Assembly (NCBI RefSeq): GCF_022024115.1
Contig: NZ_CP091792.1
Coordinates: forward strand, 2,790,001-2,854,000
Source of the DNA: Prevotella communis
Lineage (GTDB): Bacteria > Bacteroidota > Bacteroidia > Bacteroidales > Bacteroidaceae
Direction of reading: 5' to 3'
DNA: 64,000 bases
Under the pieces are notes generated by a model. The model was not told the DNA's origin. It did no database searches and worked only from the letters and a program-made list of their open reading frames with translations. Numbering within the stretch: position 1 is the first letter of the stretch; each line of letters begins with the position of its first letter. Below, one piece after another: positions 1 through 8,274 of this stretch. A program made the translations under genes and the position numbers.

Positions 1-473
1 CGTCCACGACTGGTTGTATTATCAATGACCTCAGCCACCATGGGACCCTCGCCGTCGAAGAACAGCTTATTGCCGATACGGATCTTGCGTGCGGGCTCTA
101 CCAGCACGTCCCACAGACGCAGCTCCTCATTGAGCTCGCGCAGCAGGAATACCTCAATCTGAGCATCAGTCTTCTCCTTAGTACCATAGAGACGAGCAGG
201 GAAAACCTTTGTATCATTAAATATAAAAGTGTCTCCTTCATCGAAGTAATCAAGCAGGTTGCGGAATGTCATGAACTCCTCAGTATCGTTGCCATCAGCA
301 TCCTTCTTGAAGATTTCAATCTTCCCGCTCTTACGGTGCACCACCATCAGTTTACACTGGTCGCGGTTGTACACGCGATCAACAGTACCGTCCTCATTCT
401 CAAAAGCACGGTGAGGCGGGTAAAGAGCCACCAACTCCTCAGGTAGTTTGAATTTGAATTGTGATAGTTTCAT
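1..473 (-). CDS. queA: QueA, S-adenosylmethionine:tRNA ribosyltransferase-isomerase (partial, C-terminus off the left edge)
   Basis: QueA transfers and isomerises the ribosyl part of SAM onto 7-aminomethyl-deazaguanine in tRNA, the penultimate step of queuosine synthesis in the cytoplasm. Reading the minus strand from the ATG at 473 gives an open frame to the window edge (about 157 codons) starting [20 protein letters not shown], the conserved QueA opening. It is followed by [13 protein letters not shown] and [14 protein letters not shown], both typical of the family. The remaining part (about half of a usual protein of 340-350 residues) is outside the window. It is the last visible gene of the minus-strand cluster ftsX-DUF3098-uppP-truB-queA and lies 33 bases after truB, so co-transcription is likely. 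Confidence 0.93.
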   Translation of the reverse strand, partial: MKLSQFKFKLPEELVALYPPHRAFENEDGTVDRVYNRDQCKLMVVHRKSGKIEIFKKDADGNDTEEFMTFRNLLDYFDEGDTFIFNDTKVFPARLYGTKEKTDAQIEVFLLRELNEELRLWDVLVEPARKIRIGNKLFFDGEGPMVAEVIDNTTSRG

Positions 474-506
474 ATATTATACAATAACTTTTTATTTGTT
501 AATATG

Positions 507-1217
507 TTACTGTGTCTTTAAAGATGGTATTTTGTCTTCCAGCCATGCAGGGAATTCATCCAGTGTCAGACAGTCCTCTATGCGCACATCGCCCAGACGA
601 GTACGACAGAGAGCTGTCAGGAAGGCACCACTTCCCAGTGCCTCGCCGATATCACGGGCCAGGGAGCGGATATAGGTACCCTTTCCACAAGCCACACGGA
701 TGCTCATCTGCATCGTCTCAGGGTTGAAATCAGTCAGTTCTATCTCATCGATATGAATCGTCTTTGCCTTCAGTTCCGCCTCACTGCCCTGACGTGCCAG
801 TGTGTAGGCACGATGCCCGTCGACCATCACAGCCGAATAGATAGGAGGCACCTGCTGGATATCGCCAACAAACTGTGGCAGCACACTTTCTATCAGTTCG
901 CGAGTGATATGGCGCGTGGAGTAGGTCATGTTCACCGTATGCTCACGGTCGTAGCTTGGTGTCGTAGCTCCCAGTTGCAGCGTTGCCGTATACTCCTTGG
1001 AAGCCAGTTGCAGCGACTCAATACGCTTCGTGGCCTTACCCGTACAGAGAATCAGCACACCTGTAGCCAACGGGTCGAGCGTACCGGCATGGCCAGTCTT
1101 CAGTCGCTTCACATGCAACGCCCTCGACAAGCGGGTACGAACATAAGCCAGCGCGCCGAACGACGACATCCGATAGGGCTTATTGATATAGATAAATTCG
1201 CCTCCGTGGAAATCCAT
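507..1217 (-). CDS. truB: TruB, tRNA pseudouridine(55) synthase
   Basis: TruB isomerises U55 of the T-loop of most tRNAs to pseudouridine. The 236-residue protein has the catalytic motif GHAGTLDPLATGVL with the nucleophilic Asp at residue 48, then the Tyr-containing segment around KEYTATLQLG and the motif VACGKGTYIRSLARDIG. The length fits the short Bacteroidota form that lacks the long PUA extension. Its ATG overlaps the TAA of uppP by one base (TAATG), an arrangement suggesting translational coupling. This fixes the start. Confidence 0.96.
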   Translation of the reverse strand: MDFHGGEFIYINKPYRMSSFGALAYVRTRLSRALHVKRLKTGHAGTLDPLATGVLILCTGKATKRIESLQLASKEYTATLQLGATTPSYDREHTVNMTYSTRHITRELIESVLPQFVGDIQQVPPIYSAVMVDGHRAYTLARQGSEAELKAKTIHIDEIELTDFNPETMQMSIRVACGKGTYIRSLARDIGEALGSGAFLTALCRTRLGDVRIEDCLTLDEFPAWLEDKIPSLKTQ

Positions 1218-2017
1218 TAGCCAACCAGACTATAGGTGATAGCAACCAAGCCTACGATGGCACAGTAGATGCCGAAGTAAACCAACTTACCTTTCTTCAC
1301 GATATTAATCATCCACTTACAAGCCAGGCAACCACTGAGGAATGCAGCCACAAAGCCGATAGCCATGGGCAATGCGCCAACACCGCCAAAAGCCTCCTCG
1401 CCCTTTGCAAACTTCATCACAGAGAGCAGGGCCTGACCCAGAATAGGCGGAATCACCATCAGGAAAGAGAACTGCGCCAGCTTTTCCTTCTTATTGCCGA
1501 GCAGCAGACCTGTAGCGATGGTGCTGCCTGAACGCGACACACCAGGCAGTACGGCGATGGCCTGTGCGATACCGATAATCAGGGCATCAAGCCATGAGAG
1601 ATGATCCTTCTGACGAGGTTTTGCGAAATATGTGAACGTGAGCAGCGCTGCCGTCACCAGCAGACAACAGCCCACCAGCAACAGATTACCAGTGAACAAC
1701 TCCTCAATCTGGTCCTTGAACAAGACGCCCACAATACCTACAGGAATCATAGATACCACGATATTCAGCGCATACTTCGTCTCTGCGTTCATCTGGAATT
1801 TGAAGAGACCACGCATAATCCAGTCGATCTCACTCCACAATACCACCAGTGTAGACAGTACGGTAGCTACGTGAAGCATCACGTCAAACGTCAGGTTCTC
1901 TTCAATCTCAACACCCAGCAGCGCATTGCCAATCTCCAGATGGCCACTGCTGCTCACAGGCAGATATTCTGTCAAACCCTGGATGATACCCAGAATCAAT
2001 GCTTGCAACCAATCCAT
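1217..2017 (-). CDS. uppP: UppP/BacA, undecaprenyl-diphosphate phosphatase
   Basis: Integral membrane enzyme that dephosphorylates undecaprenyl pyrophosphate to recycle the lipid carrier for peptidoglycan and other envelope polymers. The 266-residue protein begins with [19 protein letters not shown], which holds the family's Glu-rich active-site signature, and has the second signature [13 protein letters not shown] near residue 160. The rest consists of several hydrophobic helices. It sits 6 bases after the DUF3098 gene and overlaps truB by one base, so it is in the middle of the ftsX-queA transcription unit. Confidence 0.95.
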   Translation of the reverse strand: MDWLQALILGIIQGLTEYLPVSSSGHLEIGNALLGVEIEENLTFDVMLHVATVLSTLVVLWSEIDWIMRGLFKFQMNAETKYALNIVVSMIPVGIVGVLFKDQIEELFTGNLLLVGCCLLVTAALLTFTYFAKPRQKDHLSWLDALIIGIAQAIAVLPGVSRSGSTIATGLLLGNKKEKLAQFSFLMVIPPILGQALLSVMKFAKGEEAFGGVGALPMAIGFVAAFLSGCLACKWMINIVKKGKLVYFGIYCAIVGLVAITYSLVG

Positions 2018-2023
2018 ATCCGA

Positions 2024-2245
2024 TTACTTACTTTTGTGCACCACGGCATAAATCATTGAAACGAAACCAAACAGACACACCAGCGGAGCCACCTTGATAC
2101 GGCGTGCGCTGAAAATATCGGGGTTGTATGCCTGATCAGTAGAACCGTCACCAGCCATCAGGATGAATCCGATGACAACGATAACCATGCTAATGGCCAA
2201 CAGGATGAAATTCATTCGTCCGAATGCAAAATCTTTCTTATCCAT
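2024..2245 (-). CDS. DUF3098 family small membrane protein
   Basis: A 73-residue protein with two predicted membrane segments, about residues 12-31 and 52-68, joined by a short polar loop containing YNPDIFSARRIKVAP. Sequence and position between ftsX and uppP match the DUF3098 family, which is found almost only in Bacteroidota and has no assigned function. The conserved neighbourhood suggests a role in the envelope or division, but that is inference. It lies 28 bases downstream of ftsX and 6 bases upstream of uppP. Confidence 0.85.
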   Translation of the reverse strand: MDKKDFAFGRMNFILLAISMVIVVIGFILMAGDGSTDQAYNPDIFSARRIKVAPLVCLFGFVSMIYAVVHKSK

Positions 2246-2273
2246 TTATATAAATAATTCTTAATTCTTAACT

Positions 2274-3152
2274 CTAAATCTTATACAGTTCTCCAGCTGT
2301 CATTCGCAGGAACTTATTCACAGACAACAGCGTGCAGAATACGGTGATGACGAAGCCGAACACAAAGACTGCAGCAGCAGTGATTGCCAGTTCACGCCAC
2401 GTCATAATCTCCTCAACATGAGGCATGAAAGGCATCAGCATATAGATGATACCACCCAGGAGCGAACAGGTCAGCAAAGCCGAGATAACACCCACCACAA
2501 CAGCCTGTTTCAAGAAAGGTCTGCGGATAAAACCCCAAGACGCTCCCACCAGTTTCATGGTGTGAATCAGGAAACGGCGAGAGTAGATGCTTAACTGGAT
2601 AGAGTTGCTTATCAGCGTATAACATATAAATATAAGTAGTACCGACAAGCCCAGCAATGCAATGCTGACAGGTTCCAGGATACGGTTCATACCGTCAATC
2701 TCATCCTTGGTATAGGCCACATCCACCACGCGTCTGTCCTTCAGCAGTCTCTTCACAATCACAGACAGCGAGTCCGTATTGGCATACTCGGCCTCCATGG
2801 TCACCGTGAGTTCAGGTGAGAAAGGATTGCTGCCCGTAAACTCCGTAGGATCGATACCCATCTCTTCCTTAGCCATCTTCAGGGCCTCCTCACTGCTGAT
2901 GAAAGCCACCTGGTGCGCATAGGGCTTCTTTTGAATCATCTTTCCCAAGGTAACACCATCCTCCTTGGCTATCGTATCACCAAGGATGACGCTGATCTCC
3001 ACGTTCTCCCGTAAGTTCTTCTGTAAGTTGTGAGCTGTCAGTACAGAAAGCATGACCAAGCCCAAAAGTGTCAGCACCATCGTGGTACTGATGCACAAGG
3101 TCACCATCTGCAGCCCGTGCCGACGTTTCTCCAGATTCCTGCTTTTTCTCAT
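2274..3152 (-). CDS. ftsX: FtsX, cell-division ABC-transporter-like permease
   Basis: FtsX is the membrane partner of the ATPase FtsE and activates septal peptidoglycan hydrolases. The 292-residue protein has a basic cytoplasmic N-terminus, a first membrane segment at about 19-41, a periplasmic domain at about 42-160 and three further membrane segments (about 163-185, 208-236, 257-280). The amphipathic permease coupling region follows residue 185 (SIYSRRFLIHTMKLVGAS). ftsE is not adjacent here. It is the first gene after a strong promoter and heads the unit that ends with queA. Confidence 0.93.
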   Translation of the reverse strand: MRKSRNLEKRRHGLQMVTLCISTTMVLTLLGLVMLSVLTAHNLQKNLRENVEISVILGDTIAKEDGVTLGKMIQKKPYAHQVAFISSEEALKMAKEEMGIDPTEFTGSNPFSPELTVTMEAEYANTDSLSVIVKRLLKDRRVVDVAYTKDEIDGMNRILEPVSIALLGLSVLLIFICYTLISNSIQLSIYSRRFLIHTMKLVGASWGFIRRPFLKQAVVVGVISALLTCSLLGGIIYMLMPFMPHVEEIMTWRELAITAAAVFVFGFVITVFCTLLSVNKFLRMTAGELYKI

Positions 3153-3194
3153 TTAAATAAGAGCCTATGAAGGCAAATTCGTAAAATAATTCTG

Positions 3195-3225
3195 CAAAGG
3201 TACTATAAAATGGTATAACAGCAAA
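3195..3225 (-). promoter_or_regulatory. Promoter of the ftsX-queA unit
   Basis: On the minus strand TTTG at 3225-3222 is followed after exactly 19 bases by TACCTTTG at 3202-3195. This matches the Bacteroidota sigma-ABfr consensus (TTTG, 19-21 bases, TAnnTTTG). Transcription would start about 40 bases before the ftsX ATG. Confidence 0.75.
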
Positions 3226-3252
3226 ACGTTTTAAGAATTATTTGCATTCATC

Positions 3253-3288
3253 TTTTGATATGAGATAGCATTTTGCGATATATCAAAA
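3253..3288. repeat. Inverted repeat in the ftsX/purH divergent region
   Basis: TTTTGATAT at 3253-3261 is mirrored exactly by ATATCAAAA at 3280-3288, leaving an 18-base spacer. It lies between the two divergent promoters and could be an operator. No regulator is known for it, and the sequence is AT-rich, so chance is possible. Confidence 0.35.
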
Positions 3289-3329
3289 AATAATTGGCTT
3301 TTCATCACCATTAATTCACAAAACTTTTG

Positions 3330-3337
3330 TACCTTTG
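3330..3337 (+). promoter_or_regulatory. -7 box of the purH-mreBCD-PBP2-rodA operon
   Basis: TACCTTTG followed by CAG matches the Bacteroidota -7 consensus TAnnTTTG. No clear TTTG box lies 19-21 bases upstream, so the promoter may need an activator or use a weak -33. The transcript would have a leader of about 30 bases before the purH ATG. Confidence 0.6.
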
Positions 3338-3348
3338 CAGCCCAAAAC

Positions 3349-3362
3349 ATATAACGTTATAT
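3349..3362. promoter_or_regulatory. 14-bp perfect palindrome in the purH leader
   Basis: ATATAACGTTATAT is an uninterrupted palindrome lying just downstream of the expected transcription start and 10 bases before the purH ATG. Such a position would suit a repressor site or a short leader hairpin. There is no direct evidence for either. Confidence 0.35.
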
Positions 3363-3372
3363 AGAAATAGGT

Positions 3373-3972
3373 ATGGCTGAAGTTAAAAAGATTAAGACTG
3401 CATTGATTTCCGTATTCCACAAAGATGGATTGGATGAGTTATTGAAGAAGTTGAACGCTGAAGGCGTTAAGTTCTTGTCTACTGGTGGTACCCAGAAGTT
3501 TATCGAGGAGCAGGGCTATCCCTGTCAGAAGGTGGAAGACGTGACCACTTACCCCTCTATCCTGGGCGGCCGTGTAAAGACCCTGCACCCAAAGGTATTC
3601 GGAGGTATCCTGGGACGCCGCGACAATGAGGGCGACCGTGAGCAGATGGCAAAGTACGAGATTCCAGAGATCGACCTTGTTATCGTTGACCTGTATCCTT
3701 TCGAGCAGACCGTAGCTAGCGGTGCCAGCGAGGCCGACATCATTGAGAAGATTGATATTGGCGGTATCTCACTGATCCGTGCCGGAGCCAAGAACTTCAA
3801 GGACGTCGTCATCGTACCCTCTAAGGCTGAATACAGTGTATTGCTCGATATCCTGAACAAGAAAGGCGCTCAGACTGACATCGAGGACCGCAAGATGTTT
3901 GCAGCCCGTGCATTCGGCGTGAGCAGTCACTACGACACAGCCATTCACGGTTGGTTTACAGCCAACAAATAA
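3373..3972 (+). CDS. purH: Stand-alone IMP cyclohydrolase (N-terminal half of PurH)
   Basis: IMP cyclohydrolase closes FAICAR to IMP, the last step of purine synthesis. The 199-residue protein covers only the MGS-like N-terminal domain of PurH, with FLSTGGT, GGRVKTLHPKVFGGIL, IVDLYPFEQTV, EKIDIGGISLIRAGAKNF and a final FGVSSHYDTAIHGWF. The usual bifunctional PurH of about 500 residues continues with an AICAR transformylase domain. Here a clean stop ends the frame and mreB begins 34 bases later, so the second activity must come from another gene. No remnant of the transformylase domain is visible downstream. It is the first gene of the cell-shape operon. Confidence 0.9.
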   Translation: MAEVKKIKTALISVFHKDGLDELLKKLNAEGVKFLSTGGTQKFIEEQGYPCQKVEDVTTYPSILGGRVKTLHPKVFGGILGRRDNEGDREQMAKYEIPEIDLVIVDLYPFEQTVASGASEADIIEKIDIGGISLIRAGAKNFKDVVIVPSKAEYSVLLDILNKKGAQTDIEDRKMFAARAFGVSSHYDTAIHGWFTANK

Positions 3973-4006
3973 GAAGAGACACATTTCGTAATCTTAAATT
4001 TTCAGA

Positions 4007-5029
4007 ATGGGATTTTTTAGTTTTAGACAAGAACTGGCCATGGACCTTGGCACGGCCAACACGATTATAATCAGTGATGACAAGATCGTGGTAGATGAAC
4101 CATCTGTGGTGGCACTCGACCGCCGTACGGACAAGATGATTGCCGTAGGACAGATGGCCAAGATGATGTATGAAAAGACACATGACAATATCCGCACCAT
4201 CCGTCCCCTTCGCGACGGTGTGATTGCCGACTTCTCTGCCTGCGAGCAGATGATGCGCGGCCTGATCAAGATGGTGCATACAGGTCATCATTTCTTCTCA
4301 CCCTCCCTGCGTATGGTGATTGGCGTGCCCAGCGGTTCTACTGAAGTGGAGCTGCGTGCTGTGCGCGACTCTGCCGAGCATGCCGACGGACGTGACGTCT
4401 ATCTGATTTTCGAGCCTATGGCAGCAGCCATCGGTATCGGCATCGACGTAGAGGCCCCCGAGGGTAATATGATTGTGGATATCGGTGGTGGTTCTACCGA
4501 GATTGCCGTCATCTCCCTTGGCGGTATCGTATCCAACAATTCCATTCGTACTGCAGGCGACGACCTGACAGCCGACATCCAGGAGTATATGTCACGCCAG
4601 CACAACGTGAAGGTATCTGAGCGTATGGCCGAGCGTATCAAGATTAACGTAGGTTCTGCGCTGACCGACCTGGGCGATGAGGGTCCTGAGGACTATATTG
4701 TCCACGGTCCTAACCGTATCACCGCCCTCCCCATGGAGGTTCCCGTGTGCTATCAGGAGATAGCCCACTGTCTTGACAAGACGATTGCCAAGATTGAGAA
4801 CGCCGTGCTCTCTGCTTTGGAGAACACACCCCCTGAGCTGTATGCCGATATCGTAAAGAACGGTATCTACCTCAGCGGTGGCGGTGCCCTTCTGCGTGGT
4901 CTGGACAAGCGTCTGGAGGACAAGATTAATATTGAGTTCCACGTGCCCGAGGATCCTTTGCATTCAGTAGCAAAGGGTGCCGGTATCGCACTGAAGAACG
5001 TTGACCGTTTCTCATTCTTGATGAGATAG
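4007..5029 (+). CDS. mreB: MreB, rod-shape-determining actin homologue
   Basis: MreB polymerises along the inner membrane and guides the elongasome. The 340-residue protein shows the actin-fold nucleotide motifs: phosphate 1 MDLGTANTI near residue 11, phosphate 2 VDIGGGSTEIAVISLGG near 158, and the adenosine motif LSGGGALLRGL near 287. It is followed after one base by mreC and preceded by the PurH half-gene. Length and motifs are normal for the family. Confidence 0.97.
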   Translation: MGFFSFRQELAMDLGTANTIIISDDKIVVDEPSVVALDRRTDKMIAVGQMAKMMYEKTHDNIRTIRPLRDGVIADFSACEQMMRGLIKMVHTGHHFFSPSLRMVIGVPSGSTEVELRAVRDSAEHADGRDVYLIFEPMAAAIGIGIDVEAPEGNMIVDIGGGSTEIAVISLGGIVSNNSIRTAGDDLTADIQEYMSRQHNVKVSERMAERIKINVGSALTDLGDEGPEDYIVHGPNRITALPMEVPVCYQEIAHCLDKTIAKIENAVLSALENTPPELYADIVKNGIYLSGGGALLRGLDKRLEDKINIEFHVPEDPLHSVAKGAGIALKNVDRFSFLMR

Positions 5030-5030
5030 G

Positions 5031-5891
5031 ATGCACAACCTACTGGCATTCCTTAGCAAATACTACCACTGGCTCATCTTCCTTTTACTGGAAGTGGTCA
5101 GTGGTGTGATGCTGTTTAAATACAACAGTTATCAGGGTAGCGCATGGACTTCGTCAGCCAACGCAGTGGCCGGCAAGGTCTACGAATGGCAGTCGGGCAT
5201 CGAGCATTTCTTCTCCCTCTCCAAGAGCAGTGAGCAACTGACCCAGCGCAACCTCTTCCTGGAGGAAGAAGTGCTGCAGTTGCGCAGGAGTCTGGCAAAG
5301 GCTACAGCCGACTCTTCCTGGTTCCAGAAGCACGAGACGGCACACCTCAGCAAGTATTCACTGATACCCGCCAAGGTGGTGAACAATTCCATTCATAAGA
5401 AAGACAACCTCATCACCATTGACAAAGGCAGTGCCGATGGTGTGAAGACAGATATGGGCGTGGCTTGCGGCAACGGTCTCGTTGGCGTGGTCTACCTCAC
5501 CAGCGAACACTATTCCGTGGTGATTCCCGTGCTCAACCACCTGTCGCATATCAGCGTGACCATCCGCAACCGCGGCTATTTCGGTTACCTGACGTGGGAC
5601 GGCGGCAGTCCTGTGGTGGCCTATGTGGAAGATATCCCCCGCCATGCACAGTTCAAGAAGGGCGACTGGATAGAGACCAGCGGCTATTCCAACATCTTCC
5701 CTGCTGGCATCTCTGTAGGCAAGATTGTGGATATCAAGGACTCCGACGACGGACTGTCCTATCGTCTGAAGCTGAATCTGTCGACCGATTTCTCCTGCCT
5801 GCGCGACGTATGCGTCATTACCGAACAAGGCTTTGCCGAGCGTATGCAGCTGCACGAGGCCGCCGTGGATTCCATGAAGAGTAGACAATAG
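5031..5891 (+). CDS. mreC: MreC, rod-shape-determining protein
   Basis: MreC is a bitopic periplasmic scaffold that activates the PBP2-RodA synthase. The 286-residue protein has one membrane segment at about 12-28, a helical region with heptad character at about 45-95 (EQLTQRNLFLEEEVLQLRRSL), then the two beta-barrel domains, recognisable by DNLITIDKGSADGV, GLVGVVYLTSEHYSVV and GDWIETSGYSNIFPAGISVGKI. The ATG follows the mreB stop by one base, so translation is probably coupled. Confidence 0.94.
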   Translation: MHNLLAFLSKYYHWLIFLLLEVVSGVMLFKYNSYQGSAWTSSANAVAGKVYEWQSGIEHFFSLSKSSEQLTQRNLFLEEEVLQLRRSLAKATADSSWFQKHETAHLSKYSLIPAKVVNNSIHKKDNLITIDKGSADGVKTDMGVACGNGLVGVVYLTSEHYSVVIPVLNHLSHISVTIRNRGYFGYLTWDGGSPVVAYVEDIPRHAQFKKGDWIETSGYSNIFPAGISVGKIVDIKDSDDGLSYRLKLNLSTDFSCLRDVCVITEQGFAERMQLHEAAVDSMKSRQ

Positions 5892-5913
5892 AAAAAACTA
5901 GCATTTCAGAAGT

Positions 5914-6417
5914 ATGATGACGGACATGATACAGCGTATAGTCATGATGGTAGTATTCTGCCTGGTACAGGTCATGGTGCTCAACCGCATCCATGTGTTC
6001 AACTGTGCCACTCCCTTGCTGTATGTCTATTTCGCCATCATGTTTCCCCGCAATTATCCCCGTTGGGCTATCCTGCTGTGGTGTTTCGCCCTCGGCCTCA
6101 TCATCGACACCTTTTCCAACACCCCTGGCGTAGCCTCAGCATCCATGACGCTGATAGGCGCCTTGCAACCCATGTTGCTGGAACTGTTTCTGCCGCGTGA
6201 TGCCGACGACCACCTGAAGGTATCCGCAGAAACGATGAGCGTGGGTAAGTTTGCCCATTTCTCCAGCATCCTCACCCTGCTGTTCTGCATCGTATTCTTT
6301 GCCCTTGAGTCGTTCAGTTTCTTCGACTGGCTCTACTGGCTGCAATGTGTGGCAGGCAGTACCATCCTCACCGTTATTTTCATTTTCACACTCGAGTGTT
6401 TCAGAAAAAGTAAGTAA
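5914..6417 (+). CDS. mreD: MreD, rod-shape-determining membrane protein
   Basis: A 167-residue, very hydrophobic protein with about five predicted membrane helices, lying between mreC and PBP2 as is standard for mreD. Sequence conservation in this family is low. The call rests on length, the segment LWCFALGLIIDTFSNTPGVA near residue 50 (aspartate in a membrane region, as in other MreD proteins) and gene order. It begins 22 bases after mreC. Confidence 0.88.
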   Translation: MMTDMIQRIVMMVVFCLVQVMVLNRIHVFNCATPLLYVYFAIMFPRNYPRWAILLWCFALGLIIDTFSNTPGVASASMTLIGALQPMLLELFLPRDADDHLKVSAETMSVGKFAHFSSILTLLFCIVFFALESFSFFDWLYWLQCVAGSTILTVIFIFTLECFRKSK

Positions 6418-6423
6418 GCAGAC

Positions 6424-8274
6424 GTGAAGAATTACGGACTGGAGTATAGACGGTTTGTGATAGCTGGCGTGGCAACCTTCATTGTCATCGTCTATATCAT
6501 CCGTCTGTTTACCCTTCAGCTGATGAGCGACGACTACAAGAAGAACGCCGACTCCAATGCCTTTCTGAAGAAGATAGCCTACCCCTCGCGAGGCGTCATC
6601 AAGGACCGCAACGGCAAGTTGCTGGTCTACAACCAGCCTTCGTATGATATCATGGTGGTGATGAACGAAGCCAAGAACCACCTTGACACCCTCGAGTTCT
6701 GCGAGGCCCTGGGTATCACCCGTGAAGAGTTCGACGAACGCATGGAGGCCATCAAGGACCGTTCGAAGAACCCCGGCTATTCACGCTTCACCGAACAGAT
6801 GTTCATGAGTCAGCTCTCCGACCACGACTTCAGTGTGCTGCAGGAGAAGATGTACCGCTTCCCTGGCTTCTATGCCCAGAAGCGCAGCATCCGCCAGTAC
6901 GAATATCCCTATGCTGCCCATGTGCTGGGCGACGTGGCAGAGGTGTCACCGTCAGATATTGAGGAAGACGACTACTACCAGTCGGGCGACTATATCGGCA
7001 AACTGGGTGTGGAGCGCTATTACGAGAAATACCTGCGCGGCGAGAAAGGCGTGCAGATTCTGTTGCGCGATGCCCACGGACGTATCCAGGGCAGCTATAA
7101 GGACGGCGAACTGGACCGTCCCCCTGTGCCGGGCAAGAACCTGACCCTGGGTATCGACATAGACCTCCAGGCCCTAGGCGAACGATTGCTGGAAGGCAAG
7201 ATCGGCTCTATTGTAGCCATCGAGCCCAAGACGGGCGAAGTACTCTGCATGGTCAGTTCCCCCACCTACGATCCCCGTATGATGGTAGGACGCCAGCGTT
7301 CCAAGAGTCACATCGAACTGAGCAGGAATTCCTGGAAGCCCCTGCTCAACCGTTCCATCATGGGACAGTATCCCCCTGGCTCCACCTTCAAGACCACCCA
7401 GGCCCTGACCTTCTTGTCGGAAGGCATCATCACCCCACATACAGCCTATCCCTGCTATCATGGCTTTGTGTATAAAGGTCTGCGCGTAGGTTGTCACGGC
7501 CACGGTTCCCCCCTACCCCTCGTTCCGGCCTTGTCCACCTCGTGCAACGGCTATTTCTGCTGGGGACTCTACCATATGATGGGTAACCGCCAGAAATATC
7601 CCACCGTACAGGTAGCGATGGACAAATGGCGCGACTACATGGTGTCTATGGGCTTCGGCTACCGACTTGGCATCGACCTGCCAGGCGAGCGTCGCGGACT
7701 GATACCCAATGCCACGTTCTATGATAAAGCCTATAAAGGTTCGTGGAACGGTCTCACCGTCATCTCCATCTCCATCGGACAGGGTGAGGTCAACGCCACG
7801 CCCCTGCAGATAGCCAACCTTGGTGCGACGATTGCCAACCGCGGCTATTTCATCACACCCCATGTGGTCAAGAAGATTGAGGACAACAAACTGGATACGC
7901 TCTATACCAACCGTCGCTATACGATGGCCAGCAGACAGGCCTACGAAGCCGTGGTGCAAGGCATGCGCTCTGCTGCGCTGGGAGGTACCTGCCATGAACT
8001 GGCGAAATACGACTTCATGGCCTGCGGTAAGACCGGTACCGCCCAGAACCGTGGTCACGACCACTCCGTCTTCATGGGTTTCGCGCCCATGGACGACCCC
8101 AAGATTGCCGTTGCCGTGTATGTGGAGAACGGCGGATGGGGTGCCACCTATGGTGTGCCCATCGGCGGACTGATCATGGAGAAGTACCTCCACGGCGAAC
8201 TCTCAGAGGCTTCAAAGGCCAAAGCTCAGGAAATACAGGATAAACGAATTAACTATGGTACAGCCGACAGATAG
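6424..8274 (+). CDS. mrdA: PBP2 (MrdA), elongasome transpeptidase
   Basis: Class B penicillin-binding protein that cross-links peptidoglycan during side-wall growth together with RodA. The 616-residue protein has one N-terminal membrane segment at about 12-32, a pedestal domain starting with the RGVIKDRNGKLL motif, and a transpeptidase domain. The catalytic motifs are SxxK (STFK, Ser320), SxN (SCN, residues 373-375) and KTG (536-538). The start is GTG at 6424, six bases after mreD; no ATG is better placed. The 3' end overlaps the start of rodA by 20 bases. Confidence 0.95.
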   Translation: MKNYGLEYRRFVIAGVATFIVIVYIIRLFTLQLMSDDYKKNADSNAFLKKIAYPSRGVIKDRNGKLLVYNQPSYDIMVVMNEAKNHLDTLEFCEALGITREEFDERMEAIKDRSKNPGYSRFTEQMFMSQLSDHDFSVLQEKMYRFPGFYAQKRSIRQYEYPYAAHVLGDVAEVSPSDIEEDDYYQSGDYIGKLGVERYYEKYLRGEKGVQILLRDAHGRIQGSYKDGELDRPPVPGKNLTLGIDIDLQALGERLLEGKIGSIVAIEPKTGEVLCMVSSPTYDPRMMVGRQRSKSHIELSRNSWKPLLNRSIMGQYPPGSTFKTTQALTFLSEGIITPHTAYPCYHGFVYKGLRVGCHGHGSPLPLVPALSTSCNGYFCWGLYHMMGNRQKYPTVQVAMDKWRDYMVSMGFGYRLGIDLPGERRGLIPNATFYDKAYKGSWNGLTVISISIGQGEVNATPLQIANLGATIANRGYFITPHVVKKIEDNKLDTLYTNRRYTMASRQAYEAVVQGMRSAALGGTCHELAKYDFMACGKTGTAQNRGHDHSVFMGFAPMDDPKIAVAVYVENGGWGATYGVPIGGLIMEKYLHGELSEASKAKAQEIQDKRINYGTADR

